Source of the DNA: an uncultured Eubacteriales bacterium
GTDB lineage: Bacteria > Bacillota > Clostridia > Christensenellales > UBA1242
Direction of reading: 5' to 3'
Length of the DNA stretch: 64,000 nucleotides
NCBI GenBank assembly: GCA_902496015.1
Contig: CABUZJ010000003.1
Location: forward strand, 62,001-126,000
Shown here: in pieces, positions 26,967 through 34,614 of the stretch
Layout of the letters: each line of letters starts with the position of its first letter
Numbering within the stretch: position 1 is the first letter of the stretch
Translations under genes and position numbers: made by a program
Notes under the pieces: model-generated
What the model was told of the DNA's origin: nothing
What the model saw: only the letters and a program-made list of their open reading frames with translations
Databases searched by the model: none

Positions 26967-27707
26967 TTATTGATTAAATAATAATACGGGTGAAATTGTT
27001 TTATTATTAATAAATTCACAGTACATTTGATTAGCTCTTTCCTTAAATTTATTAGCAATTTCATTTTCGTTCAAGCCACTATTTTTTATATCTAAATAAT
27101 AATAAGGTTTATCAATAAGAATAGTGTTTTCCTTTTTATAATAATACATATTAATTATAGGTAAATTTAATTTAAGTCTTAAATATGCAAATTTTGCAAG
27201 TTTTAAAAAGCCAGAAAAATAATGTTTTAAAATATCATGATAACCATCATGCGAGTCTTCTGGGAAAATAACTATACTCTTCCCGTTTTTAAGTAAGTCT
27301 AAACTTTTATCAATAGTAGATTTCATTCTTGCGTCAGGATAAGTTGGAATAATTTGCATTCCCCTATACATTGCATGCATTATAGGGGTCGCAATCACAG
27401 CGATTAACTTAGATACAATTTTATTAATTTTCTTCTTTTGATAAAAATAAATTTTAGATAAATAATTGTATAAAGACTTATAATTGCCACACATTTCATA
27501 TGTTCCCCAGAAATGAAAAGGACGGGGCAAATAAAGTTCGTGGGTTAATGGAGCCATTGCTCCAACATGATTGGATAGAAAAATGGCCTGTTCTGGTAAA
27601 TCGTCAATTAAAGAAACAACTTTTGGTTTTCTTTTAAAAACTTTAAACACGCCTTTAACACAAGTAAAAAATGGTCTTCTTTTATTCTTTAATTTTTTAT
27701 TTTTCAT
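26967..27707 (-). CDS. PlsC-like acyltransferase-family protein
   Basis: 246 residues resembling lysophosphatidate/glycerol-phosphate acyltransferases: AIFLSNHVGAMAP (residues 41-53) matches the catalytic NHxxxxD block in N46-H47, but the usual Asp is not at its position; IIPTYPDARMKSTIDKSL and SIVIFPEDSHDG correspond to blocks II and III, with FPED in place of FPEG. A highly basic N-terminus may lie on the membrane. Activity may differ from a standard PlsC. Monocistronic, with a terminator after it. Confidence 0.75.
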   Translation of the reverse strand: MKNKKLKNKRRPFFTCVKGVFKVFKRKPKVVSLIDDLPEQAIFLSNHVGAMAPLTHELYLPRPFHFWGTYEMCGNYKSLYNYLSKIYFYQKKKINKIVSKLIAVIATPIMHAMYRGMQIIPTYPDARMKSTIDKSLDLLKNGKSIVIFPEDSHDGYHDILKHYFSGFLKLAKFAYLRLKLNLPIINMYYYKKENTILIDKPYYYLDIKNSGLNENEIANKFKERANQMYCEFINNKTISPVLLFNQ

Positions 27708-27726
27708 AATCTCTCTTTTTCTAAAT

Positions 27727-27765
27727 AAAAGAACGAAATAAATTGATTGTCCATTTCGTTCTTTT
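27727..27765 (-). terminator. Terminator after fakA
   Basis: 13-bp perfect stem AAAAGAACGAAAT/ATTTCGTTCTTTT with a 13-nt loop and a T-rich 3' side on the minus strand. Confidence 0.8.
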
Positions 27766-27770
27766 GCAAA

Positions 27771-29408
27771 TTATTCTACAGAAATTAAATAATAATATAA
27801 TGGCTGTCCACCATAATGGCAATCAACTTCAAGGTCTGGATATTTTTCTGCTAATTTTTCAGTTAGTGCTTGTGCTTCTGCTTCTTGCACTTCTTTACCA
27901 AAGAATAATGTTAAAGTCATGCTGTCGTCTTTCACTAATTTCTCAACGGTCTTTTCACAAACTTCATTAATATCTTTACCTTGTGCTACAATTGCTTTTT
28001 CTCCCAAACCAATAATGTCACCTTCTTTAAGTTTAAAGCCATCAATATTAGTAGATTTAACTGCAAATGTTACTGAACCTGTTGAAACTCCACCAATAGC
28101 AGATAAAATATTTGCCTTATTCTCTTCCACATTAATTTCAGTATTAACATTAATTGCAGCGGTAATACCCTGCGGAACAGAAGTTGTTGGTATTACAACA
28201 ATATTTCGTTTAGATAAATCATTTGCAAGCTCTGCTGCTGGAATAATGTTTTTATTATTAGGAAATACAAACACCGTTTCTGCAGGAACTTGGTCACATG
28301 CTTTTGCAATGTCTTCGGCACTTGGATTCATTGTTTGTCCACCTTCAATAACATGGTCAACATTCAAATCTTTAAACAAGGCAACCATTCCTTCACCAAC
28401 ACAAATAGCAACTGTTCCAATAGGCTTTAATTCTTCTGGTTGGCTTTGAATTTTTAATGCTCTATTTTGTTCTAGCATGTTTTCAATCTTAACACCATTA
28501 ATTTCCCCAAGTTTTAGTGCATTTGTAAGAGCAACGCCTGGTTCATTAGTGTGAACATGCACTTTAATTAAATTAAGGTCACCAATACATATAACACTAT
28601 CACCTATGCTCATTAACTTTTCACGAAGTTTATCTATGTCTGCCTCAGTTGTTTTTTTGTTAATATTTATAACAAAAAACTCTGTGCAATAAGCAAATTC
28701 AATGTCTGCTAAGTCATTATAATCAACAACGGCATTTTGCATTGGGTCGGCAGTAATAGTGTCTTCCGCAAAGTCCATTGCAAGTTCACTTTCATCACCA
28801 AGAAGCACTTTTAAAAAGCCATTTAAAATAACTAACAGACCCCTACCACCAGCATCAACTACACCTGCTTTCTTTAAAACAGGCAAAAGGTCAGGGGTCA
28901 TTTTCAAAACTTCTTCCCCCACATCTATTGTTTGCTTTAAAAAGTCTGCCATTTCATCAACCTTTTTAGCAATCTTAATAGATTCATCTGCCATCATTCT
29001 AATAACAGTTAAAATTGTTCCTTCTTTAGGAATGGTAACTGCTTTATATGCAACATTTGCACCTTCTTTAAGGGCTTTTGCAAAAAGTTTAGTGTTGATT
29101 GTTTTTTCTTCAACTATAACACTTGAAAAACCTTTTAATATTTGAGACAAAATAACCCCTGAATTTCCTCTTGCACCTTTAAGTGCACCCTTGCTTACGG
29201 CATCACCTATTGCATCAAGGTTATTGTTTGTTACCATATTCACTTCTCTAATTGCAGATCGCATTGTAAGCGACATATTTGTACCTGTATCTCCATCTGG
29301 AACAGGATAAACATTTAGTGAATCAACATATTCTTTATTATTTTCCAAATAATTAGCGCCACTAATAATCATTTTTCTAAACAGCGCGCCAGTCACAGTT
29401 TTACTCAT
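27771..29408 (-). CDS. fakA: Fatty acid kinase ATP-binding subunit FakA (YloV, DAK2/DegV-linked)
   Basis: 545 residues. N-terminal DhaL-type nucleotide domain with the Mg-binding Asp cluster in NVYPVPDGDTGTNMS (about 32-46) and KGARGNSGVILSQ, a middle domain and a C-terminal FakA domain. With a FakB lipid-binding partner (not in this window) it phosphorylates exogenous fatty acids for phospholipid synthesis. Order rpmB/asp23/fakA is conserved in Bacillota. It lies 74 nt after asp23. Confidence 0.93.
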   Translation of the reverse strand: MSKTVTGALFRKMIISGANYLENNKEYVDSLNVYPVPDGDTGTNMSLTMRSAIREVNMVTNNNLDAIGDAVSKGALKGARGNSGVILSQILKGFSSVIVEEKTINTKLFAKALKEGANVAYKAVTIPKEGTILTVIRMMADESIKIAKKVDEMADFLKQTIDVGEEVLKMTPDLLPVLKKAGVVDAGGRGLLVILNGFLKVLLGDESELAMDFAEDTITADPMQNAVVDYNDLADIEFAYCTEFFVININKKTTEADIDKLREKLMSIGDSVICIGDLNLIKVHVHTNEPGVALTNALKLGEINGVKIENMLEQNRALKIQSQPEELKPIGTVAICVGEGMVALFKDLNVDHVIEGGQTMNPSAEDIAKACDQVPAETVFVFPNNKNIIPAAELANDLSKRNIVVIPTTSVPQGITAAINVNTEINVEENKANILSAIGGVSTGSVTFAVKSTNIDGFKLKEGDIIGLGEKAIVAQGKDINEVCEKTVEKLVKDDSMTLTLFFGKEVQEAEAQALTEKLAEKYPDLEVDCHYGGQPLYYYLISVE

Positions 29409-29482
29409 TTTTTAACTTCTCTCCTAGTGATAAAACAATTACGCATAACAAAATGGCAGAATTTATTCTACCTGTTATTATG

Positions 29483-29839
29483 CTAAACTTTCACTCCAAC
29501 AACATTAATATTTATAGAATCAACAATCATGCCCGTGAATTGTTCAACATTATATTTAACTGAACGCCTAACTGACTCAGCAACTGCATTAATGCTAACG
29601 CCATATTTAAGTATAATGTCTAAATCAATATGAATACGGTCACCAATTGTCAAAATTTTTATTCCACGACTTTTAGCTAATTTTTTACCTTTAAAAATTT
29701 CACGAAGCGTATCACCAAATTTTCCTGCAACAAGGTCAACAACCCCATAGCAATCAAGTGCGGTGTGCCCCACAACTAATGCAATTGACTCATCAGTAAC
29801 GGAAATTTTTCCATAAGAATTTATGGTATTAACCGACAT
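29483..29839 (-). CDS. Asp23/YloU-family envelope stress protein
   Basis: 118 residues from the ATG at 29839, which has AAGGAG 6 nt upstream; a longer frame to 29932 would cover its own promoter. Asp23 pattern: YGKISVTDESIALVVGHTA, IKILTIGDRIHIDLDIIL, and the repeated AVAESVRRSVKYNVEQFTG. Family members sit at the cytoplasmic membrane; function is not settled. Directly upstream of fakA. Confidence 0.93.
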   Translation of the reverse strand: MSVNTINSYGKISVTDESIALVVGHTALDCYGVVDLVAGKFGDTLREIFKGKKLAKSRGIKILTIGDRIHIDLDIILKYGVSINAVAESVRRSVKYNVEQFTGMIVDSININVVGVKV

Positions 29840-29903
29840 TTTGCTCTCCTTATCAAATATTAAGCACATAAAACTAAGGACAATCGCCCAAGTTTCAATA
29901 TTT

Positions 29904-29932
29904 ATATTACTACATCTTAATAATTTTAGCAA
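29904..29932 (-). promoter_or_regulatory. Promoter of asp23-fakA
   Basis: -35 TTGCTA (29927-29932), 17-bp spacer, -10 TAATAT (29904-29909) on the minus strand; back to back with the rpmB promoter. Confidence 0.65.
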
Positions 29933-30002
29933 GGTTTTTTAATAAGTTTGCACAATTTGATAAAAAATAAATCTATAAAAAAGTGATTTTTTTAAAAAAA
30001 GG

Positions 30003-30031
30003 TTGCATTTTGTATTTTGTTATGATATTAT
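30003..30031 (+). promoter_or_regulatory. Promoter of rpmB
   Basis: -35 TTGCAT (30003-30008), 17-bp spacer, -10 TATTAT (30026-30031). Confidence 0.65.
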
Positions 30032-30065
30032 CATATAAGTTATTTTGAAATGTGGAGGTAAAACC

Positions 30066-30251
30066 ATGAGTAGAGTTTGTAGCGTATGCGGAAAAGGTAA
30101 AATGACTGGCAACACTGTTAGCCATTCAAATATTAAAACAAAGCGTGTTTCAGTTCCAAACCTTCATAAAGTTGAAATTGAAGAAGACGGAAAAGTTACT
30201 CGTGCTTATTTATGCACTAAATGCATGAAAGGCTCTAAAAAAGATAAATAA
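30066..30251 (+). CDS. rpmB: 50S ribosomal protein L28 (zinc-type)
   Basis: 61 residues from the ATG at 30066, 7 nt after GGAGG. Two CxxC pairs, CSVC near the start and CTKC near the end, mark the zinc-binding form; [20 protein letters not shown] is the conserved core. Divergent from asp23 in a layout known from Bacillota. Confidence 0.96.
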   Translation: MSRVCSVCGKGKMTGNTVSHSNIKTKRVSVPNLHKVEIEEDGKVTRAYLCTKCMKGSKKDK

Positions 30252-30255
30252 TTTA

Positions 30256-30292
30256 AAACCACCCCTATCTATTAAATGTGGGTGGTTTTTTT
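30256..30292 (+). terminator. Terminator after rpmB
   Basis: AAACCACCC/GGGTGGTTT stem followed by seven T. Confidence 0.9.
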
Positions 30293-30323
30293 AAAAATTT
30301 TTTAACAATTTTAAACTCCCCTA

Positions 30324-30352
30324 TTGACTTGACTACATATGCATGATATTAT
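30324..30352 (+). promoter_or_regulatory. Promoter of the orphan gene at 30371
   Basis: -35 TTGACT (30324-30329), 17-bp spacer, -10 TATTAT (30347-30352). The expected start is about 12 nt before the ATG, so the leader is little more than the AAGGAG ribosome site. Confidence 0.7.
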
Positions 30353-30370
30353 GAAAAAAAAGGAGTTTTT

Positions 30371-30844
30371 ATGAAACACACAGTTACAGCATATGATATT
30401 GAACAAATGACAAAAGAAGAACTAAATGATTTTAAAGCGAGAAAAAAATTAAGAAGAGATTTTAGAGATGAAACTGAAAAGAATTTTCATCGTAAAATGA
30501 ATCATGCCTTAAAAAAATTCTTATTCGATATTTATAAAGATTTAGTTAATGAAAATTATGAATTGTTATATGAATTTGATTTCTACACTCCAGGTTCAGA
30601 TACAATCATAAGCATTGCCGAAAGTGAACCAGCACAAACTATTATTGATAACTATTTTACCTTTGCAATTAATTACACTCAAAAGGCAAAAAACAGAAGA
30701 GATTTTATTGATTTAAATACAACATATGAATATTATCAAGATTGTCTTACTAAATGCAAAAAAATATTCTTTGAAGAAGCTAATAATAAGGAAGCATTGT
30801 TAAATCAAGCAAGTGTTCTTGAAGAAGACGAACCACTTTTTTAA
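30371..30844 (+). CDS. Hypothetical protein, charged and mostly helical
   Basis: 157 residues, not recognised. N-terminus MKHTVTAYDIEQMTKEELND, then a Lys/Arg-rich helix (ARKKLRRDFRDETEKNFHRK) and aromatic-rich helices (YELLYEFDFYTPG; YEYYQDCLTKCKK), ending in an acidic tail LEEDEPLF. No signal peptide, membrane span or known motif is visible. Good promoter, AAGGAG site and terminator argue that it is real and separately transcribed, between rpmB and spoVM. Confidence 0.75.
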   Translation: MKHTVTAYDIEQMTKEELNDFKARKKLRRDFRDETEKNFHRKMNHALKKFLFDIYKDLVNENYELLYEFDFYTPGSDTIISIAESEPAQTIIDNYFTFAINYTQKAKNRRDFIDLNTTYEYYQDCLTKCKKIFFEEANNKEALLNQASVLEEDEPLF

Positions 30845-30869
30845 ATTAAAAGAAATGAATAAATAAACA

Positions 30870-30890
30870 AAAATGGGTAATACCCATTTT
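30870..30890. terminator. Bidirectional terminator between the orphan gene and spoVM
   Basis: AAAATGGGTA/TACCCATTTT around a single A, with T-rich flanks on both strands. Confidence 0.85.
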
Positions 30891-30903
30891 TTATTAAAAT
30901 TTA

Positions 30904-30999
30904 TTATGTTTTATTATCAATATATGTTTTTTCTTTTTTAACAAACAATTTTAAAATTCCACTTAAAGCCTTAGGTGCTTTAATGCAAACAATAGTCAT
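30904..30999 (-). CDS. spoVM: SpoVM, stage V sporulation protein (31 residues)
   Basis: Very short reading frame starting MTIVCIKAPKALSGILKLF, followed by a lysine-rich tail. The pattern I-K-x-P-K-x-L-x-G-I-L matches SpoVM, the amphipathic helix that marks the curved forespore membrane and anchors SpoIVA (gene at 52025) for coat assembly. AGGGGG lies 8-9 nt before the ATG. Position between rpmB and rpe is the conserved spoVM locus of Bacillota. Slightly longer at the C-terminus than the 26-residue Bacillus protein. A CATAATAT box (31026-31033 on minus) could be a sigma-E -10, but I see no good -35. Confidence 0.85.
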   Translation of the reverse strand: MTIVCIKAPKALSGILKLFVKKEKTYIDNKT

Positions 31000-31058
31000 A
31001 TTCTTTCCCCCTGTTCTTCTACCCCATATTATGAAATAATTAATCTAAATGACACAAA

Positions 31059-31080
31059 AAAAGAGCAATAATGCTCTTTT
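31059..31080 (-). terminator. Terminator after the ankyrin gene
   Basis: AAAAGAGCA/TGCTCTTTT stem with TTAT-type loop and a T run on the minus strand, overlapping the stop codon. Confidence 0.85.
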
Positions 31081-32879
31081 TATTTTTCAATTTCATCTAA
31101 GCTTTCCAATAAGTCATTTACTACATTTAATTCATCGTTATCTTTTTTGTCATTTTTGTTATTTGTTTTATTAGTTCTAGATTTAGATTTATTATTAGAA
31201 TAAGTAATTTTAGTATCGGTTTTTAAGACCTTTGTTAAATTAACATTAAAACCATTATCCTTTACTTCATCTAAAAAAGTATTGTTATATAAATTCCTAA
31301 TTCTAGCTAATTTAGGGTCAATTTCTAAAGCTTTTATTAAAACTTCTTTAAGTCCTTTAAAACCAGCTATATGTAAAAATGTTTTGCCTTCTTCATCTTG
31401 AATTTCTGCTAATTTAGGATTAATTTCCAATGCTTTTATTAACACTTCACTATATCTTTCTTCTGCTGCATCATGTAAAAATGTTTTGCTTATTCCATCT
31501 TGAATTTCCGCTAGTTTAGGGTCAATTTCTAAGGCTTTAATTAAAACTTCTTCAAGCCCATAAAAAACGGCATAATGTAAAAATGTATTGCCATCTTTAT
31601 TTTGAATTTTTGCTAATTCTGGGTTAGTTTCCAATACTTTAATTAAAACTTCACTAAGTCCACCTATTGTGGCACCATGCAAAATTGTACTGCCTTTTTC
31701 ATCCTGAATTTTTGCTAATTTTGGATTAATTTCTAAGGCTTTTAACAATACTTCTCCTAAACCTTTATATCCTAATCCTTTATAGGCTGCATTATGTAAA
31801 AATGTATAATCTCTTTTATTTTGAATTTCTGCTAATTTTGGATTAATTTCCAATGCTTTTAGCAAAACTTCACTAAGTCCATTTTCTGCTGCATTATGTA
31901 AAAATAATTTGCCTTCTTCATCTTGAATTTCTGCTAATTTTGGATTAATATCCAATGCTTTTAGCAAAACTTTACTAAGTCCATTTTCTGCTGCATTATG
32001 TAAAAATGTTTTGCCTTCTTCATCTTGAATTTCTGCTAATTTGAGATTAATATCCAATGCTTTTAGCAAAACTTTACTAAGTCCATGTTCTGCTGCATTA
32101 TGTAAAAATGTTTTGCCTTCTTCATCTTGAATTTTTGCTAATTTAGGATTAATTTCTAAGGCTTTTAACAATACTTCTCTTAATCCATTATAGGTTGCAT
32201 TATGTAAAAATGTTTTGCCTTCTTCATCTTGAATTTCTGCTAATTTAGGATTAATTTCCAATGTTTTTATTAACGCTTCACTAAGTCTACTTAATGCGGC
32301 ATAGTGTAAAAAAGAATTATCCGCATAATCTAAAATCTTAGCTAATTTGGGGTTTATTTCTAATGCCTTAATTAATACTTCACTAAGCCCGTTTTCTGCT
32401 GCATTATGTAAAAATGTATAATCTCTTTTATTTTGAATTTCTGCTAATTTAGGATTAACTTCTAATGCCTTAATTAATACTTCACTAAGTTCATATTCCG
32501 CTGCATTATGTAAGAATGTGTCGTAATCTTCATTTTGAATCTCTGCTAATTTTGGATCAACTTCTAATGCCTTAATTAATACTTCACTAAATCCGTTTTT
32601 TACTGCCTTATGTAAAAATGTTTTGCCTTCTTCATCTTGAATTTCTGCTAATTTTGGATACGTTTCAACAACAAAGCAAAGAAAATCAGTATATCCATAT
32701 CTTAAACATAAATCAATAATAGTTTTACCCCAATACATTGTCGTTTTCTTAGTAAGAAAATCTATATTAGCTGCATTTTTAAAAAATTTTATTAAGATCT
32801 GTTCTATTTCTTTTGGGTCAACTTTAGTGTTCTTTTCCAAACTTTTTATTCTATCAAAAATTCTATCAATTTCGTTCAT
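31080..32879 (-). CDS. Ankyrin-repeat protein with 13 to 15 near-identical 34-residue units
   Basis: 599 residues. A helical N-terminal region (about 1-60) precedes a degenerate first unit, then 13 clear repeats of the form DEEGKTFLHNAAENGLSEVL followed by a KALEINPKLAEIQ-type helix, and a worn last unit; one repeat carries a 5-residue internal duplication (YKGLGYKGLG). The tail (about 545-599) is Lys/Asn/Asp-rich. The unit is 34 residues, one longer than the classic 33, and keeps the FLH/AA/G positions of TPLH-type ankyrins. No signal peptide or membrane span. It lies between spoVM and rpe, which are usually close neighbours. Protein-protein interaction is the expected role; the partner is unknown. 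Confidence 0.92.
   Translation of the reverse strand: MNEIDRIFDRIKSLEKNTKVDPKEIEQILIKFFKNAANIDFLTKKTTMYWGKTIIDLCLRYGYTDFLCFVVETYPKLAEIQDEEGKTFLHKAVKNGFSEVLIKALEVDPKLAEIQNEDYDTFLHNAAEYELSEVLIKALEVNPKLAEIQNKRDYTFLHNAAENGLSEVLIKALEINPKLAKILDYADNSFLHYAALSRLSEALIKTLEINPKLAEIQDEEGKTFLHNATYNGLREVLLKALEINPKLAKIQDEEGKTFLHNAAEHGLSKVLLKALDINLKLAEIQDEEGKTFLHNAAENGLSKVLLKALDINPKLAEIQDEEGKLFLHNAAENGLSEVLLKALEINPKLAEIQNKRDYTFLHNAAYKGLGYKGLGEVLLKALEINPKLAKIQDEKGSTILHGATIGGLSEVLIKVLETNPELAKIQNKDGNTFLHYAVFYGLEEVLIKALEIDPKLAEIQDGISKTFLHDAAEERYSEVLIKALEINPKLAEIQDEEGKTFLHIAGFKGLKEVLIKALEIDPKLARIRNLYNNTFLDEVKDNGFNVNLTKVLKTDTKITYSNNKSKSRTNKTNNKNDKKDNDELNVVNDLLESLDEIEK
31380..32650 (-). repeat. Tandem 102-bp coding repeats of the ankyrin gene
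   Basis: The units are conserved at DNA level. Copies at 31921-32022 and 32023-32124 differ at about 3 of 102 positions by eye, while outer units differ more. One spacing change, an extra 15 bp near 31760-31790, encodes the internal duplication. Confidence 0.9.
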
Positions 32880-32901
32880 TTTATTCTCCTTTACTGCAAT
32901 T

Positions 32902-32930
32902 ATGATAACATATAAAATACTTTAAGTTAA
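32902..32930 (-). promoter_or_regulatory. Promoter of the ankyrin gene
   Basis: -35 TTAACT (32925-32930), 17-bp spacer, -10 TATCAT (32902-32907) on the minus strand; AAAGGAG precedes the ATG. Confidence 0.5.
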
Positions 32931-32981
32931 TATTGAATGTTTGAGAAAAACGACACTAAAATAAGGTTAAAAAAAATAAAA

Positions 32982-33002
32982 AACTTTACTGAATGTAAAG
33001 TT
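32982..33002 (-). terminator. Terminator after rpe
   Basis: AACTTTAC/GTAAAGTT stem followed on the minus strand by TTTTATTTTTTTT. Confidence 0.85.
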
Positions 33003-33017
33003 AATTATTTTAATGAA

Positions 33018-33716
33018 TTATTTTTGCTTAAAAAAGGCTCTAATTTGATTGCCATAGTCATTACCTTTCAAAGCTTTAATGGTTTTCTTAATGTTTTTGC
33101 TGTTAAATATTGCACTTCCACTAACTAAAATATTTGCCCCTACTTTTCTTAAAATCTTAGCATTTTTAACATTAACTCCGCCATCTATTGCAATAAAAAC
33201 ATTCCTACTAAGTTCCCTAACTTCCGCCACTTTTTCAGCGCTTCCTGGAATAAATGTTTGGCCACTTGCCCCAGGTTTTACACCCATAACCAAAACAACA
33301 TCAACTAAGTTAGCTTGCAATAAATCTTTTATTTTCATAACCGGTGTTTCAGGATTTATTGCCACACCTGCAAGCACATTTTTAGACTTTATTCTTTCCA
33401 AAACATTAGGTAAATCTTTTGTATTTTCATAATGTACTGAAAGAATATCTGCACCAGCTTTAATGTATTTATCTACTTGTTCTTCTGGCTTATCAACCAT
33501 TAAATGAACATCAACCAAAAGCGTTGTATTGCTTTTAACATAATCAACTAATTTTTCATCAAATGTAACATTAGGCACAAACTTACCATCACAAACATCT
33601 AAGTGCACTAATTGTGCACCAGATTTTTCTAATAACCGAAGTGTGTTATCTAATACTTCTTTATTATTATAATCTATTGCCATAATTGATGGCGAAATTC
33701 TTATTATTCTAAACAT
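33018..33716 (-). CDS. rpe: Ribulose-phosphate 3-epimerase
   Basis: 232 residues; pentose-phosphate enzyme interconverting ribulose-5-P and xylulose-5-P. TIM-barrel motifs: ISPSIMAIDYNN, HLDVCDGKFVPNVTF, DVHLMVDKPE, MGVKPGASGQTFIP and FIAIDGGVNVKNA. The start was taken at ATG 33716, inside the rsgA end (8-nt overlap) with AAGGG upstream; a start at 33767 would need 51 more nt of overlap. Last gene of def-fmt-rlmN-rsgA-rpe. Confidence 0.95.
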   Translation of the reverse strand: MFRIIRISPSIMAIDYNNKEVLDNTLRLLEKSGAQLVHLDVCDGKFVPNVTFDEKLVDYVKSNTTLLVDVHLMVDKPEEQVDKYIKAGADILSVHYENTKDLPNVLERIKSKNVLAGVAINPETPVMKIKDLLQANLVDVVLVMGVKPGASGQTFIPGSAEKVAEVRELSRNVFIAIDGGVNVKNAKILRKVGANILVSGSAIFNSKNIKKTIKALKGNDYGNQIRAFFKQK

Positions 33717-34611
33717 TATTTTTCCCTTTTTTATTAGTTTTGTTATAAATTGGTCTTTTACCAGCAAGTCTCAAATATTCTCGGCAAAATCTATCATATC
33801 GTGCTTTATTAATTTTCCCTTCTTCCAATGCTCTATTAACACCACATTCAGTAGATGATTTATCAATGTGATTACAAGATTTATAATTACAATCTTTTGC
33901 AAATTTATAAATATCAGGATAAGCCATTAAAAATTCTTGTGCTGTTATTTTACTTAATTCTAACACTGAAAAACCAGGAGTGTCAAGCACAAGTGCATTG
34001 TTTTGCAACACATAAAGTTTAGTTTCAGTTGTGGTGTTTTTACCTCTTAAAATTTTACTTGTTAAATCGCTTGTCTTAATATTCAAACTTTTATTTAATG
34101 TGTTAAGAAGTGTAGATTTCCCAACACCAGATTGACCTGCAAGCACTGTAATTTTATTTTTTAAAATTTGCCAAAGTTTATTAATATTTTCATTTTTAGT
34201 TGCACTTATTTCAATAACCTTTACACCAAGTGGTTCATATTGCTCTTTTATTTCTTTAATAAACTGTTTATCTAAAATATCCAATTTTGTAACACACACA
34301 ATTGGTGTAATCTTATTGTCATTTGCTGAAATTATAAGTTTATCTACAAGTAATAAATCACAGAGCGGTTCACTTGAAAGACAAATCAAAACTTGGTCAA
34401 CATTAGCCACTTTAGGTCTTATTAACTGATTTTTTCTTGGCAAAACGCTTTCAATAGATTTATTTATCTCATCTATTAAAACCTTATCTCCCACTAAAAC
34501 ACTTTGCTCTTGTTTTTTAACTTTTCCACGCAAAGAACAAGTTAAATAATTTATATTATCAGTTGTTACAATAACTCCACCCTTACTAAACTCAACAACA
34601 GTTGCTTGCAT
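33709..34611 (-). CDS. rsgA: Ribosome small-subunit-dependent GTPase RsgA (YloQ)
   Basis: Circularly permuted GTPase assisting 30S maturation. 300 residues: OB domain (1-65), then G4 VTKLD before G1 LAGQSGVGKSTLLN and G3 LDTPGFS, and a zinc motif near the C-terminus (CNYKSCNHIDKSSTECGV). Directly after rlmN; the prpC/prkC phosphatase-kinase pair found here in many Bacillota is absent. Confidence 0.96.
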   Translation of the reverse strand: MQATVVEFSKGGVIVTTDNINYLTCSLRGKVKKQEQSVLVGDKVLIDEINKSIESVLPRKNQLIRPKVANVDQVLICLSSEPLCDLLLVDKLIISANDNKITPIVCVTKLDILDKQFIKEIKEQYEPLGVKVIEISATKNENINKLWQILKNKITVLAGQSGVGKSTLLNTLNKSLNIKTSDLTSKILRGKNTTTETKLYVLQNNALVLDTPGFSVLELSKITAQEFLMAYPDIYKFAKDCNYKSCNHIDKSSTECGVNRALEEGKINKARYDRFCREYLRLAGKRPIYNKTNKKGKNNV

Positions 34612-34614
34612 AAA

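Noticed and set aside
27919..28449. 176-codon plus-strand frame within fakA
   Set aside because: Reverse-frame shadow; fakA reads through with all family motifs.
31380..32650. CRISPR or satellite array suggested by regular 102-bp repeats
   Set aside because: The repeats are in frame within one continuous gene and encode ankyrin units; no spacers.
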